The translations under genes were made by a program, and so were the position numbers. The notes below the pieces were generated by a model. It was not told the origin of the DNA. It ran no database searches and saw nothing but the letters and a program-made list of their open reading frames with translations. A DNA stretch of 64,000 bases, from assembly GCF_003610785.1 (NCBI RefSeq), contig NZ_RAQQ01000023.1, forward strand, positions 1-64,000. The letters run 5' to 3'. Origin of the DNA: Micromonospora globbae. Its GTDB lineage: Bacteria; Actinomycetota; Actinomycetes; Mycobacteriales; Micromonosporaceae. Each line of letters begins with the position of its first letter. Within the stretch, counting starts at the first letter, position 1. Shown here piece after piece: positions 26,390 to 35,045 of this stretch.

Positions 26390-26878
26390 TTTGATCCTTT
26401 GGCGTCAGTTGGCCGACGAGTCAGCGCGTAGCTGTCGAGCGGACCCGAAGGCCGTTCGCGCAAGTATCCGATCGGCGTTCAGGTATTGGCAAGGCACCGC
26501 GACGCGGGGCCGGGCCCGCCACCTGCGCCACATATCTGATCGGTCGACGTCGCCGACCTTTTCGGCAACGACATCGGCCCGCCCGTCGCGGGTGGACATC
26601 CGGCACGCCGTCGCCGGCCGCCCATTCGGCGTCGGGCGCATCGGCCGCCGGAACCCCGGAATCGATCACTGATTAGGGGGTTGCATTCATACGAAACCCG
26701 CGAATGCAAGGACCGGTCAGCCACGTCCACATCGGGGATCCACGCGGATCAACCGGCGAAACGGCGAGACGAGAACGCCCTTGCGGCCAGTTGTTCGAAA
26801 CCTCATCAATCCGGAATCGTTCTCGGAAATGAAGGGGAGGCGTGCCCGCACGGTCGACACCGAGGTCAAGAAGGTGAC
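26390..26878. promoter_or_regulatory. divergent intergenic region between the Wzz-like and GT4 genes
   Basis: About 490 bp of clearly lower GC without a convincing gene. It must hold the promoters for both the minus-strand wzz-like operon and the plus-strand glycosyltransferase operon. The one strong structure is a perfect 8-bp inverted repeat at 26681-26709, listed separately. Short frames crossing it on both strands lack ribosome-binding sites and codon bias. Confidence 0.6.
26681..26709. promoter_or_regulatory. inverted repeat TTGCATTC-N13-GAATGCAA (possible operator)
   Basis: TTGCATTC at 26681-26688 and GAATGCAA at 26702-26709 are perfect inverted copies. Their centres are 21 bp apart, two turns of the helix, as expected for a dimeric regulator. 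The AT-rich arms stand out in this GC-rich genome and the site lies in the middle of a divergent promoter region. A hairpin role is possible but the 13-base spacer fits an operator better. The cognate regulator is unknown. Confidence 0.5.
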
Positions 26879-28168
26879 ATGAGAAGCTCCCGCCCGCACA
26901 TCGCCATCCTCGTCGCCAACCTTCCGGCCGAGCGTGACCGCCGGGTGATCAGGGAGTCCCTCGCCCTGGAGGCCAGCGGGTACGACGTCACGATCATCGC
27001 GCCGCGGGGCGACCGGAGCCTCAGGATCCTCCCCGGCAGCCGCGGCACCCGGCTGCGGCCGTACCCGGTGTTCGTCTACGGCTCCGGCGTGCTCTCGTTC
27101 GCCCTCGAGTTCGCCTGGTCGTTCCTGTGCATCACCGTGCGGCTGCTCGGCGAGCTGCTGCGCGGCCGGGCGCACGCCGTGCAGGTCTGCAACCCGCCGG
27201 ACGTCTACTGGCCGCTCGCGCTCCTCTTCCGGGCCCTCGGGCGCCCGTGGGTGTTCGACCACCACGACCTCTGCCCCGAGATCTACGCGACCCGGTCCGG
27301 CGGCTCACCCAACCCGCTGGTGTTCCGGCTGCTCACGACGATGGAGTGGCTCACCCTCCGCAGCGCGAGCGCCGTCTTCGCCACCAACGAGTCGTTCCGC
27401 GAGAACGCCGTGCGCCGCGGCGTCGCGCCGGAGCGGGTCACGGTGGTGCGCAACGGTCCGGCGGCCGGCGAGATCCGGTCGGCGACCCCGGCACCGGCCG
27501 CGACCGGACACCGGATCGTCTACCTCGGGGTGCTCGGCCCGCAGGACAACGTCGAGGGCGCCGTCCTCGCCGCCGGGGTGCTGACCCGGCTGCGCCCCGC
27601 CCGGGACTGGCGGCTCGTCATCGCCGGCGACGGCGAGAGCATGCCGGCGCTGCGCAAGCTCGTCGCCGACCGTGGCCTCGGTGACGTCGTCGAGTTCACC
27701 GGCTGGCTCGAGGGCACCGAGGTGGACGACCTGCTGCGCACCGGGACGGTGGCGATCCAGCCCGACGAGCCCACCCGGATGAACGAGCTGTCGACCATGG
27801 CCAAGACCGTCGAGTACCTGGCGCGGGGCCTCCCGGTGGTGGCCGTGGACCTGATCGAGACGCGGCGCTCCGCCGGAGCCGCCGCCGTCTACGTGCCCCA
27901 CGGCACGCCGGAGGAGTTCGCCGCCGCGATCGCCGACCTCCTCGACGACGCGCCCCGCCGGGCCCGGATGGCCGAGATCGGCCGCGACCGCTTCGCCCAC
28001 CAGCTCGCCTGGGAACACCAGAGGGTGGCGTACGTCGACGTGTGGCACCGCCTGCTGGCGCGCCGCCGGCCCACCACCGCGGAGCCCGGCGCCGCGCGTC
28101 CCGCCGTGGCCGGAGAGGGCGCGACCCCCGTGACATCACCCGCCGACGCGCCGGAGCCCCGTCGGTGA
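26879..28168 (+). CDS. family 4 glycosyltransferase
   Basis: A 429-residue GT-B glycosyltransferase. The N-terminal domain begins HIAILVANLPAERDRRVIRE and includes AHAVQVCNPPDVYWPLAL and FDHHDLCPEIYATR, a segment seen in GT4 enzymes of exopolysaccharide loci. The C-terminal domain has RIVYLGVLGPQDNVEGAV, RLVIAGDGE and the conserved acidic region VAIQPDEPTRMNELSTMAKTVEYLARGLPVV. ATG 26879 follows AAGAAGGTGAC. The C-terminal ~30 residues are an Ala/Pro tail that overlaps the next gene. Sugar donor and linkage unknown. Confidence 0.9.
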   Translation: MRSSRPHIAILVANLPAERDRRVIRESLALEASGYDVTIIAPRGDRSLRILPGSRGTRLRPYPVFVYGSGVLSFALEFAWSFLCITVRLLGELLRGRAHAVQVCNPPDVYWPLALLFRALGRPWVFDHHDLCPEIYATRSGGSPNPLVFRLLTTMEWLTLRSASAVFATNESFRENAVRRGVAPERVTVVRNGPAAGEIRSATPAPAATGHRIVYLGVLGPQDNVEGAVLAAGVLTRLRPARDWRLVIAGDGESMPALRKLVADRGLGDVVEFTGWLEGTEVDDLLRTGTVAIQPDEPTRMNELSTMAKTVEYLARGLPVVAVDLIETRRSAGAAAVYVPHGTPEEFAAAIADLLDDAPRRARMAEIGRDRFAHQLAWEHQRVAYVDVWHRLLARRRPTTAEPGAARPAVAGEGATPVTSPADAPEPRR

Positions 28169-29052
28169 CCAGCGTCGTCATCGCCGCCTACAACGAGGAG
28201 GCGGTCATCGGCCGGTGCCTCGACGCGCTGCTCGCCGACGCGCCGCGCGGGACGCTCGACGTCACCGTCGTGGCCAACGGATGCACCGACGCCACCGCCG
28301 CCGTGGCCCGCGAGCGCGCCGGCGTACGGGTGCTCGACCTGCCGGTGGCCGGGAAGGCGGCCGCCCTCAACGCCGGCGACGCGGTCGCCGTCGGCTTCCC
28401 CCGCGTCTACCTCGACGCCGACGTGGTCCTCTCCCCCGGCGCGCTGCCCGCGCTCGTCGCGGCACTGGACGGCCCCGACGGCGACCCGCCGCTCGCCGTG
28501 GTGCCGGGCCGCGCGCTCGACCTGCGTGGCCGTCCCGCGATCGTCCGCGCCTACTACGCGATCAACTCCCGGCTCCCCGCGTTCCGGCACAGCCTCTTCG
28601 GCCGGGGCGCCATCGCGCTGTCGGCGGCCGGTCGGGCCCGCTTCGACGCGTTCCCCGCCATGACCGCCGACGACCTCTACCTCGACGGGCTGTTCGCGCC
28701 GCACGAGAAGCGTGAGGTCGCCGGCGCCTCCGCCCGGGTGGCCACCCCGCGCCGCACCGGCGACCTGGTCCGCCGCCTGGCACGGGTCCGCGCCGGCAAC
28801 ACCGCGCTGCGCGCCGCGGCCGCGCGGGGCGCGGTCACCACCGTGGCCGTACGCCGGCCGGCCCGCTCGTCGTGGCTGCGCGACGTCGTCCTGCCGCGGC
28901 CCTGGCTGGCGCCGGCCGCCGCCTGCTACGTCGGCGTCACGCTCGTGGCCGCGCTGCGCGCCCGGCGCGAGCGGCGGACCGGCGGCGGCGGATGGGGGCG
29001 GGACGAGTCGAGCCGGGAGCCGACCCTGGCGAGTGCGGAGAGCGATGGCTGA
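28165..29052 (+). CDS. family 2 glycosyltransferase
   Basis: A 295-residue GT-A protein with SVVIAAYNEEAVIGRCLDAL at the N-terminus, VVANGCTDATAAVA, GKAAALNAGD and the metal-binding acidic motif YLDADVVLSPGAL (about 90-102). LFGRGAIALS and MTADDLYLDGLFAPHE form the acceptor side. It resembles membrane-associated GT2 enzymes that extend polysaccharides, with one possible C-terminal transmembrane helix (PWLAPAAACYVGVTLVAAL). The GTG start overlaps the preceding stop (GTGA), and its stop overlaps the deacetylase start region by 8 bp, so three genes are translated as a unit. Confidence 0.88.
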   Translation: MTSVVIAAYNEEAVIGRCLDALLADAPRGTLDVTVVANGCTDATAAVARERAGVRVLDLPVAGKAAALNAGDAVAVGFPRVYLDADVVLSPGALPALVAALDGPDGDPPLAVVPGRALDLRGRPAIVRAYYAINSRLPAFRHSLFGRGAIALSAAGRARFDAFPAMTADDLYLDGLFAPHEKREVAGASARVATPRRTGDLVRRLARVRAGNTALRAAAARGAVTTVAVRRPARSSWLRDVVLPRPWLAPAAACYVGVTLVAALRARRERRTGGGGWGRDESSREPTLASAESDG

Positions 29053-29722
29053 CAGCGACCGCGGACGTGTCGTCAACGTCTGCTTCCACGGCGTCGGCGT
29101 GCCCCGGCGCCACCTGGAGCCGGGTGAGGACCGCTACTGGGTGGGCCGGGACGCGTTCCACCGGATCCTCGACGAGGTGGCCACCTGGCCGTCGGTGCGG
29201 ATCAGCTTCGACGACGGCAACGCCTCCGACGTCGAGATCGGCCTGCCCGCCCTGCTGGCACGCGGCCTGCGCGCCGACTTCTTCGTGCTCGCCGGCCGGC
29301 TGGGCGCCCCGGGAAGCCTCGACGAGGACGCCGTCCGCGAGCTGCACGCCCACGGCATGCGCATCGGCACCCACGGCATGCACCACCGCTCGTGGCGGGG
29401 CATGGACGCCGGCACCCGGCGGGAGGAGCTGGTCGACGCGCGCGACCGGCTCGCCGCGGTCGTCGGCGGCGGCGTCGACACGGCCGCCTGCCCGCTGGGA
29501 CGGTACGACCGGGCGCTGCTCTCGCGGCTGCGCGAGCTCGGCTACCGGCGGGTCTACACGAGCGACCGGCGGCCCGCGCGACGCGACGCCTGGCTGCAGC
29601 CGCGGTTCAGCGTCCGGCGCGACGACGACGCGACGACGGTGCGCGCCGCCGCCCTGGCGACCCCGCCGGTCGCCCGGCGCCTCCGGTCGGCGGCCGTCGG
29701 GTTGGTCAAGCGCTGGCGGTGA
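29045..29722 (+). CDS. NodB-type polysaccharide deacetylase
   Basis: A 225-residue deacetylase of the NodB/CE4 fold. The catalytic region has RISFDDGNASDVEIGLPALL, whose Asp-Asp pair provides the base and a metal ligand, and IGTHGMHHRSW, the His-x3-His metal motif. It also has AACPLGRYDRALLSRLRELG, matching the RxPxG(x)(Y/F) region, here with Leu in place of the usual tyrosine. No signal peptide is visible, so it may act on cytoplasmic lipid- or nucleotide-linked N-acetyl sugars. It ends the plus-strand three-gene unit. Confidence 0.85.
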   Translation: MADSDRGRVVNVCFHGVGVPRRHLEPGEDRYWVGRDAFHRILDEVATWPSVRISFDDGNASDVEIGLPALLARGLRADFFVLAGRLGAPGSLDEDAVRELHAHGMRIGTHGMHHRSWRGMDAGTRREELVDARDRLAAVVGGGVDTAACPLGRYDRALLSRLRELGYRRVYTSDRRPARRDAWLQPRFSVRRDDDATTVRAAALATPPVARRLRSAAVGLVKRWR

Positions 29723-29779
29723 CCCCGCCTGGACGCGGCCGTGGGCTCGTCACGCCCGGCGGCGACCACGCCCGGCCTG

Positions 29780-30739
29780 TCACGCCCCGGCGGTGACCGC
29801 GCCCGTCGCGGCCGGCGGCTGCACGCTCGCCGGTCCCGGCGTCTCCCGGAGCCGGCGCACGCTGACCAGGGCGCGCGCGGCGTGCCGGCTGCACCGGTTG
29901 CCGGCGGCGGCCCGGCTCGCCTCGCGCAGCAGGATCAGCGCCCAGTACACGACGGCCGCCGGCAGGCGGTGACGCCGCCGGTAGAGGCGGACGCGGTTGA
30001 GGGTGAGCAGCGCCCACAGGCGCGGCGACGTGGCCGAGTCGCCCTCGAGGTGCCGGGCCCGGGCGCGCGGGGCGAGGACCAGGGCGAAGCCACGGTCACG
30101 GGCGCGCAACGCGTACTCGGTCTCCTCCGAGTAGAGGAAGAACGACTCGTCCCACGGACCGCAGGCGTCCCAGCAGGCGCGGTCGATGAGCATGATGGAG
30201 CCCTCCGCCCAGTCGACCGTGACCTCCCGCGTGTACCACCGGCGGTCCGTGATCACCTCGCCGAGGCTTCCGATCCGCCCCATCCGGTCGGCGCCGAGCA
30301 CCGCGTCACCCAGGGCGCGCGGGATCGTCGGCTCCCGGCGCAGGCTCGGGCTGAACCCGCCGTCGGCCCGCACGATCCGCGGCACGGCGATGCCCGCGTT
30401 GCGCCGGCGCAGCACCGCGAGCAGCTCCGGTACGCAGTTCGGCGCGAGGCGTACGTCGGGGTTCAGCACGAGCACGGCGTGGTGGGGCGCCGCCGCGGCG
30501 ACCGCCGCGTTGATGCCGGCCGCGTACCCGCCGTTGCGTCCGGTCTCGACGATCCGCGCCCACGGCGCCTCCCGGCGCAGCACCTCGACGGTGTCGTCGG
30601 AGGACGCGTTGTCGGCGACCGTGAGGTGCCAGTCCAGTCCGGCCAGGCCGGGGCCCAGCGACGCCACGAGGTCCGGGACGAACCGCGCGCTGTTGTAGGT
30701 GACGACCACGACCGCGATCGTCTCGGGGGTACCGGTCAC
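29780..30739 (-). CDS. family 2 glycosyltransferase (rhamnosyltransferase-like)
   Basis: A 319-residue GT2 enzyme of the WbbL/rhamnosyltransferase type. It starts IAVVVVTYNSARFVPDLVAS, followed by VADNASSDDTVEVLRR, GRNGGYAAGINAA and the metal site VLVLNPDVRLAPNC. The family's late motif appears as WAEGSIMLIDRACWDACGPWDESFFLYSEE. GTG 30739 has AGGAG five bases upstream. A positively charged C-terminal region (RRRHRLPAAVVYWALILLREASR) may touch the membrane. WbbL in mycobacteria adds the rhamnose linker of arabinogalactan; whether this enzyme uses dTDP-rhamnose is not shown. It stands alone between convergent and divergent neighbours. Confidence 0.9.
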   Translation of the reverse strand: MTGTPETIAVVVVTYNSARFVPDLVASLGPGLAGLDWHLTVADNASSDDTVEVLRREAPWARIVETGRNGGYAAGINAAVAAAAPHHAVLVLNPDVRLAPNCVPELLAVLRRRNAGIAVPRIVRADGGFSPSLRREPTIPRALGDAVLGADRMGRIGSLGEVITDRRWYTREVTVDWAEGSIMLIDRACWDACGPWDESFFLYSEETEYALRARDRGFALVLAPRARARHLEGDSATSPRLWALLTLNRVRLYRRRHRLPAAVVYWALILLREASRAAAGNRCSRHAARALVSVRRLRETPGPASVQPPAATGAVTAGA

Positions 30740-31016
30740 CTGTGCTCCTGAAATCGCCAGCGTCGATCCGACCGGACCGGCCTGCGGTGCCCATTCTGCG
30801 GTGGCCGGCGGACCGCGCGGAACCGCGCCGATCCATTGCTGTGCCGTCGGCCGACGACAATCCGCCTCCGCGTCGGATGCTCTCGGCGGAACTGCGCGCC
30901 ACCGCGTCGAACGGGCGGACCGGTCGGCCCGAACGTCCGCCTGTGATCCCTTCCTGGCGCCTGATACGTTGCCCCAGCAACGGTTCGGCGCGTCAGGTGG
31001 GGAGACAGCAGCCGCG

Positions 31017-31883
31017 ATGGCAGTCCGGGTCACCCCGATCACGAATTCCGATCTGCGCCGCGCGGCGGAGTTCCTCCACACCCATCTGAACGGCCGGGTG
31101 TCGGCGGCCGAGTGGGAGCGGTCTGTCCAGGTGCCGTGGACGGTCGACGCGCCCAATCACGGATTCATGCTCGTCGACACGAAACGCGACGGCGCGGTCG
31201 TCGGCGTCCACCTCGCGTTCTATTCGGAACGGATGATCGACGGCCGGCCCGAACGGTTCTGCAATCTGGGCGCATGGTGCGTCCTGCCCGAATACCGCAT
31301 CCACGGCGTACGGCTGTTGAAGGCGCTGCTCGACCAGCCGGACCTGCATTTCACCGACCTCTCGCCCAGCGGCACCGTCGTTCCGATCAACCGCCGGCTG
31401 AAGTTCCAGTTCCTCGACACCACGACGGCGCTCATGCCCAACCTCCCGTGGCCGTCGTGGCCGCGCCGGCACCGCGTCAGCGCCGACCCCCGCGTCGTGG
31501 AGAGCACGCTGACCGGCTCCGAGCTGCGGCTGTACCGCGACCACGCGGGCACCGCCGCCGCGCACCACCTCGTGCTGCGCAGCGGCGACGAGTGGTGCTA
31601 CGTCGTCTTCCGCCGGGACCGCCGCAAGCGGCTGCCGCTGTTCGCGTCGATCCTGCACGTCAGCAACCCCGAGCTGTTCCGCCGGATGGCCCGGCCGCTG
31701 GCCCGCCACCTCCTGCTGCGCCACCGGATCCCGGCGACCCTCGTGGAGAGCCGGGTGACCGGCCACCGCCCGTGGCCGTCGGTGCTCCTGCGCTCGCCGC
31801 GCCGCAAGATGTTCCGCAGCTCCCGGCTGCGCCCGGACCAGATCGACTACCTGTACAGCGAGCTCGTCTGCGTGGCCTGGTGA
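31017..31883 (+). CDS. GNAT-like acyltransferase
   Basis: A 288-residue protein whose N-terminal ~150 residues look like a GNAT domain. They include an N-terminal ITNSDLRRAAEFLHTHLNG, the strand VGVHLAFYSER, and the acceptor/CoA segment CNLGAWCVLPEYRIHGVRLLKALL followed by FTDLSPSGTVVPINRRLKFQ. The C-terminal half is arginine-rich and of unknown fold. Start ATG 31017, preceded by GGGGAGAC. It sits 44 bp before the ligase/decarboxylase/ACP genes and points the same way, so it may receive the acyl group carried by that ACP. The 277-bp gap upstream shows no convincing promoter. Confidence 0.7.
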   Translation: MAVRVTPITNSDLRRAAEFLHTHLNGRVSAAEWERSVQVPWTVDAPNHGFMLVDTKRDGAVVGVHLAFYSERMIDGRPERFCNLGAWCVLPEYRIHGVRLLKALLDQPDLHFTDLSPSGTVVPINRRLKFQFLDTTTALMPNLPWPSWPRRHRVSADPRVVESTLTGSELRLYRDHAGTAAAHHLVLRSGDEWCYVVFRRDRRKRLPLFASILHVSNPELFRRMARPLARHLLLRHRIPATLVESRVTGHRPWPSVLLRSPRRKMFRSSRLRPDQIDYLYSELVCVAW

Positions 31884-31927
31884 GCGGACGGCCGGGCACC
31901 GGACCGGCGGGAGGAGGGGCGGCGCGG

Positions 31928-33532
31928 ATGCGGACCCACGTGCACGACCTGGTGGCCGAGGCGGCGCACGGACGCGGCGACGCGCCGGCGCTGACCGTCC
32001 GGGACACCACGCTGACGTACGCGCAGCTGTGGCGCGAGGTCACCGCCGTGGCCGGCGGCCTGCGCCGCCTCGGCCTCGCGCGCGGCGACCGGGTGGCGGT
32101 CTACCTCGACAAGCGGGTCGAGACGGTGGCGGCCGTGTTCGGCACGTCCGCGGCCGGCGGCGTGTTCGTGCCCGTCAACCCGCTGCTGCGGGCCCGGCAG
32201 GTCGCGTACATCGCGGCGGACTGCGACGTCCGCGTGCTCGTCACCACGGCCGAGCTGCTGGCCCTGCTGCGCGACGAACTCGACGGCTGCAAGTCGCTCA
32301 CGCACGTCGTGGTCGTCGGCGCGGCGCCGGCCACCGGTGGGGCGCACTACACGGTCAGCCGCTGGGCCGACCTCGTGGCCGGCGAGGCGGCACCGCCGAC
32401 CGCCGGCGTCGACACCGACATGGCGGCCATCCTCTACACCTCCGGCAGCACGGGGAAGCCCAAGGGCGTCGTGCTGTCGCACCGGAACCTCGTCGCCGGC
32501 GCCGAGAGCGTCAGCCACTACCTCGGCAACACGCCCGACGACGTCATCGCCGCGGTGCTGCCGCTGAGCTTCGACGCGGGCTTCAGCCAGCTCACCACCG
32601 GGTTCGCGGCGGGCGCGCACGTCGTGCTCGTGAACTACCTGACCCCGAACGACGTCGTCGCGGCCTGCGCGCGGCACGGCGTGACCGGGCTGACCTGCGT
32701 GCCGCCACTGTGGATCCAGCTGGCCGACCGGGCGTGGCCCGAGGCGGCGACCGCCAGGATCCGCTACGTCGCCAACACCGGCGGCCGCATGCCGGCCAGC
32801 ACCCTGGCGAGGCTCCGGCAGCTCTTCCCGCAGGCCCGGCCCTACCTCATGTACGGGCTCACCGAGGCGTTCCGCTCGACCTACCTCGACCCCGCCGAGG
32901 CCGACCGCCGGCCCGACTCCATCGGCAAGGCCATCCCCAACGCCGAGATCCTCGTGGTGCGGCCGGACGGGTCCGAGTGCGCCGCGGGCGAGCCCGGCGA
33001 ACTGGTGCACCGGGGTCCGCTGGTCGCGCTGGGCTACTGGAACGACCCCGAACGGACCGCCGAGCGGTTCCGGCCGGCGCCGGGCCGCCCCGCCGGGCTG
33101 TGCACCCCGGAGGTCGCCGTCTGGTCGGGGGACATCGTGGTCCGCGACGAGGAGGGCTTCCTGTACTTCGTGGGGCGCGGCGACGACATGATCAAGACGT
33201 CGGGCTACCGGGTGAGCCCGACGGAGGTCGAAGAGGTGGTGTACGACACCGGTCTCGTCCGGGACGCGGTGGCGATCGGCGTGGACGACCCACGCCTCGG
33301 CCAGCGCATCGTCCTGGTGGCCAGCCCGCCCGGCGACGCCGTACTCGACCCGGCCGGCCTGCTCGCCGACCTGCGCCGGCGCCTGCCGCTCTACATGGTG
33401 CCGAAGGAGGTCGTCGTGCGCGCGGAGATCCCCCGCTCACCGAACGGCAAGTTCGACCGCAACCTACTGCGCGCGGAGTTGACCAAGACGGCGCGCGAGG
33501 CGTCCGAGGCGCGCACCGGGGAGGCGTCGTGA
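31928..33532 (+). CDS. AMP-forming acyl-CoA/ACP ligase, exosortase-A-associated type
   Basis: A 534-residue ANL-superfamily ligase. Motifs in order: ILYTSGSTGKPKGVVLSH (A3), YLMYGLTEAFRSTYL (A5), WSGDIVVRDEEGFLYFVGR with DDMIKTSGYRVSPTEVEE (A7-A8) and PRSPNGKFDRN with the catalytic lysine (A10). Sequence and gene order match the ligases paired with a PLP decarboxylase and an ACP in exosortase A loci of Gram-negative bacteria. ATG 31928 follows GGAGGAGG; an upstream GTG at 31880 overlapping the preceding stop is an alternative. Probably activates a carboxylic or amino acid and loads it onto the ACP encoded at 34767. Confidence 0.88.
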   Translation: MRTHVHDLVAEAAHGRGDAPALTVRDTTLTYAQLWREVTAVAGGLRRLGLARGDRVAVYLDKRVETVAAVFGTSAAGGVFVPVNPLLRARQVAYIAADCDVRVLVTTAELLALLRDELDGCKSLTHVVVVGAAPATGGAHYTVSRWADLVAGEAAPPTAGVDTDMAAILYTSGSTGKPKGVVLSHRNLVAGAESVSHYLGNTPDDVIAAVLPLSFDAGFSQLTTGFAAGAHVVLVNYLTPNDVVAACARHGVTGLTCVPPLWIQLADRAWPEAATARIRYVANTGGRMPASTLARLRQLFPQARPYLMYGLTEAFRSTYLDPAEADRRPDSIGKAIPNAEILVVRPDGSECAAGEPGELVHRGPLVALGYWNDPERTAERFRPAPGRPAGLCTPEVAVWSGDIVVRDEEGFLYFVGRGDDMIKTSGYRVSPTEVEEVVYDTGLVRDAVAIGVDDPRLGQRIVLVASPPGDAVLDPAGLLADLRRRLPLYMVPKEVVVRAEIPRSPNGKFDRNLLRAELTKTAREASEARTGEAS

Positions 33533-34752
33533 CCCACCCGACCATCGCGGCGTTCGGCCGGGCGGCCAACCGTCTCACCGTCGGCGGCGTCCCCGTGGAC
33601 CGTCTCGCCGAGCGGGTGGGCGGCACCCCCTTCTTCGCGTACGACCGGCGGCTGCTGACCGAGCGGGTCGCGCTCGTCCGGGCGACGCTGCCCGACGACG
33701 TCGAACTCGGGTACGCCGTGAAGGCCAACCCGATGCCCGCCGTCGTCCAGCACCTGAGCGGGCTGGTCGACGCGTTCGACGTGGCCTCGGCGCTGGAGAT
33801 GCGTACGGCGCTGGACACGCCGATGCCGGCCGACCGGGTCAGCTTCGCCGGCCCGGGCAAGACTCCCGCGGAACTCACCCAGGCGGTGGCCGCCGGTGTC
33901 ACCATCGAGCTGGAGTCCGAGACCGAGGCGGCCCGGGTGGTGGCCACCGGCGAGCGGCTCGGCATCCGGCCGGGGGTCGCCGTCCGGGTCAACCCCGACT
34001 TCGCGATCAAGGGATCGGGCATGCGGATGGGCGGCGGACCCCAGCAGTTCGGGGTCGACGCCGAGCGGGTGCCCGCGCTCCTCAAGGAACTCGCCCACGC
34101 CGACCTGGACGTCCTGGGCTTCCACATCTTCGCCGGTTCGCAGAACCTGCGGGCCGACATCCTCTGCGCGGCGCAGCGCAACACCGTCGACCTCGCGCTC
34201 CGGCTCGCCGCGTACGCCCCGGCCCCCGTCCGCTACCTCAACATCGGCGGCGGCTTCGGGATCCCCTACTTCGAGCGGGACACCCCGCTGGACCTGGCCC
34301 CGATCGCCGAGAACCTCGCGGCGCTGCTCGCCGACTCGGTCCGACCGAACCTGCCCGACGCCCGGATGGTCGTCGAGCTGGGCCGCTTCCTCGTCGGCGA
34401 GTGCGGCGTGTACGTGACCCGCGTGGTGGACCGGAAGGAGTCACGGGGAAAGGTCTTCCTCGTGGTCGACGGCGGCCTGCACCACCAGCTGGCCGCCTCC
34501 GGCAACTTCGGCCAGGTCATCCGCCGCAACTACCCGATCGCCGTCGGCAACCGGATCGACGAGGAGCCCGCCGGGACGGCCACCGTCGTGGGCTGCCTGT
34601 GCACGCCGCTCGACCTGCTGGGCGACGACGTGGCGCTGCCGGCCGCGGAGATCGACGACCTCGTCGTCGTGTTCCAGGCCGGCGCCTACGGGCTCACGGC
34701 CAGCCCCACCGCCTTCCTGAGCCACCCGGCACCCGCCGAGGTCCTGGTCTGA
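33529..34752 (+). CDS. PLP-dependent decarboxylase (Orn/Lys/DAP type), exosortase-A-associated type
   Basis: A 407-residue fold-III PLP enzyme. The Schiff-base lysine lies in ELGYAVKANP (around residue 65). GFHIFAGSQN and the phosphate-binding NIGGGFGIPY follow, and the C-terminal CTPLD motif provides the active-site residues contributed across the dimer. It belongs with diaminopimelate/ornithine decarboxylases but aligns best, by its flanking ligase and ACP, with the exosortase-A-system decarboxylase. The GTG start overlaps the ligase stop (GTGA). The substrate may be a free or carrier-bound amino acid; that is unresolved. Confidence 0.9.
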   Translation: MTHPTIAAFGRAANRLTVGGVPVDRLAERVGGTPFFAYDRRLLTERVALVRATLPDDVELGYAVKANPMPAVVQHLSGLVDAFDVASALEMRTALDTPMPADRVSFAGPGKTPAELTQAVAAGVTIELESETEAARVVATGERLGIRPGVAVRVNPDFAIKGSGMRMGGGPQQFGVDAERVPALLKELAHADLDVLGFHIFAGSQNLRADILCAAQRNTVDLALRLAAYAPAPVRYLNIGGGFGIPYFERDTPLDLAPIAENLAALLADSVRPNLPDARMVVELGRFLVGECGVYVTRVVDRKESRGKVFLVVDGGLHHQLAASGNFGQVIRRNYPIAVGNRIDEEPAGTATVVGCLCTPLDLLGDDVALPAAEIDDLVVVFQAGAYGLTASPTAFLSHPAPAEVLV

Positions 34753-34766
34753 CGAGAGGAACCACC

Positions 34767-35030
34767 ATGGAGCTGACCAACACCGCCCTGGTCGACGACG
34801 TGAGGTCGGTCGTCGTGGCGACGCTCGGTGTCGAGGACCGCGCCGACACCCTCGTCCCGTCGACGCCGCTGCTGGGCAGCCTGCCCGAGCTGGACTCGCT
34901 GGCCGTCGTGGAGCTGCTCGCCGCCCTGCAGGAGCGGTTCGACATCGAGTTCGACGACGAGGACGTCACCGCCGAGTCGTTCGAGACACTGGGCAGCCTC
35001 ACGGCGCTCGTCGAGAGCAAGCTCGCCTGA
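34767..35030 (+). CDS. acyl carrier protein
   Basis: An 87-residue carrier protein with a four-helix ACP pattern. The phosphopantetheine serine is in PELDSLAVVELL (the DSL motif, about residues 41-52). It is acidic in helix III (FDIEFDDEDVTAESF), as ACPs are. ATG 34767 is preceded by GAGAGGAA. It is the last gene of the ligase/decarboxylase/ACP unit and is distinct from a fatty-acid synthase ACP by its company. A 4'-phosphopantetheinyl transferase is not encoded in the window. Confidence 0.9.
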   Translation: MELTNTALVDDVRSVVVATLGVEDRADTLVPSTPLLGSLPELDSLAVVELLAALQERFDIEFDDEDVTAESFETLGSLTALVESKLA

Positions 35031-35045
35031 CCCTCGACCGCGCCG

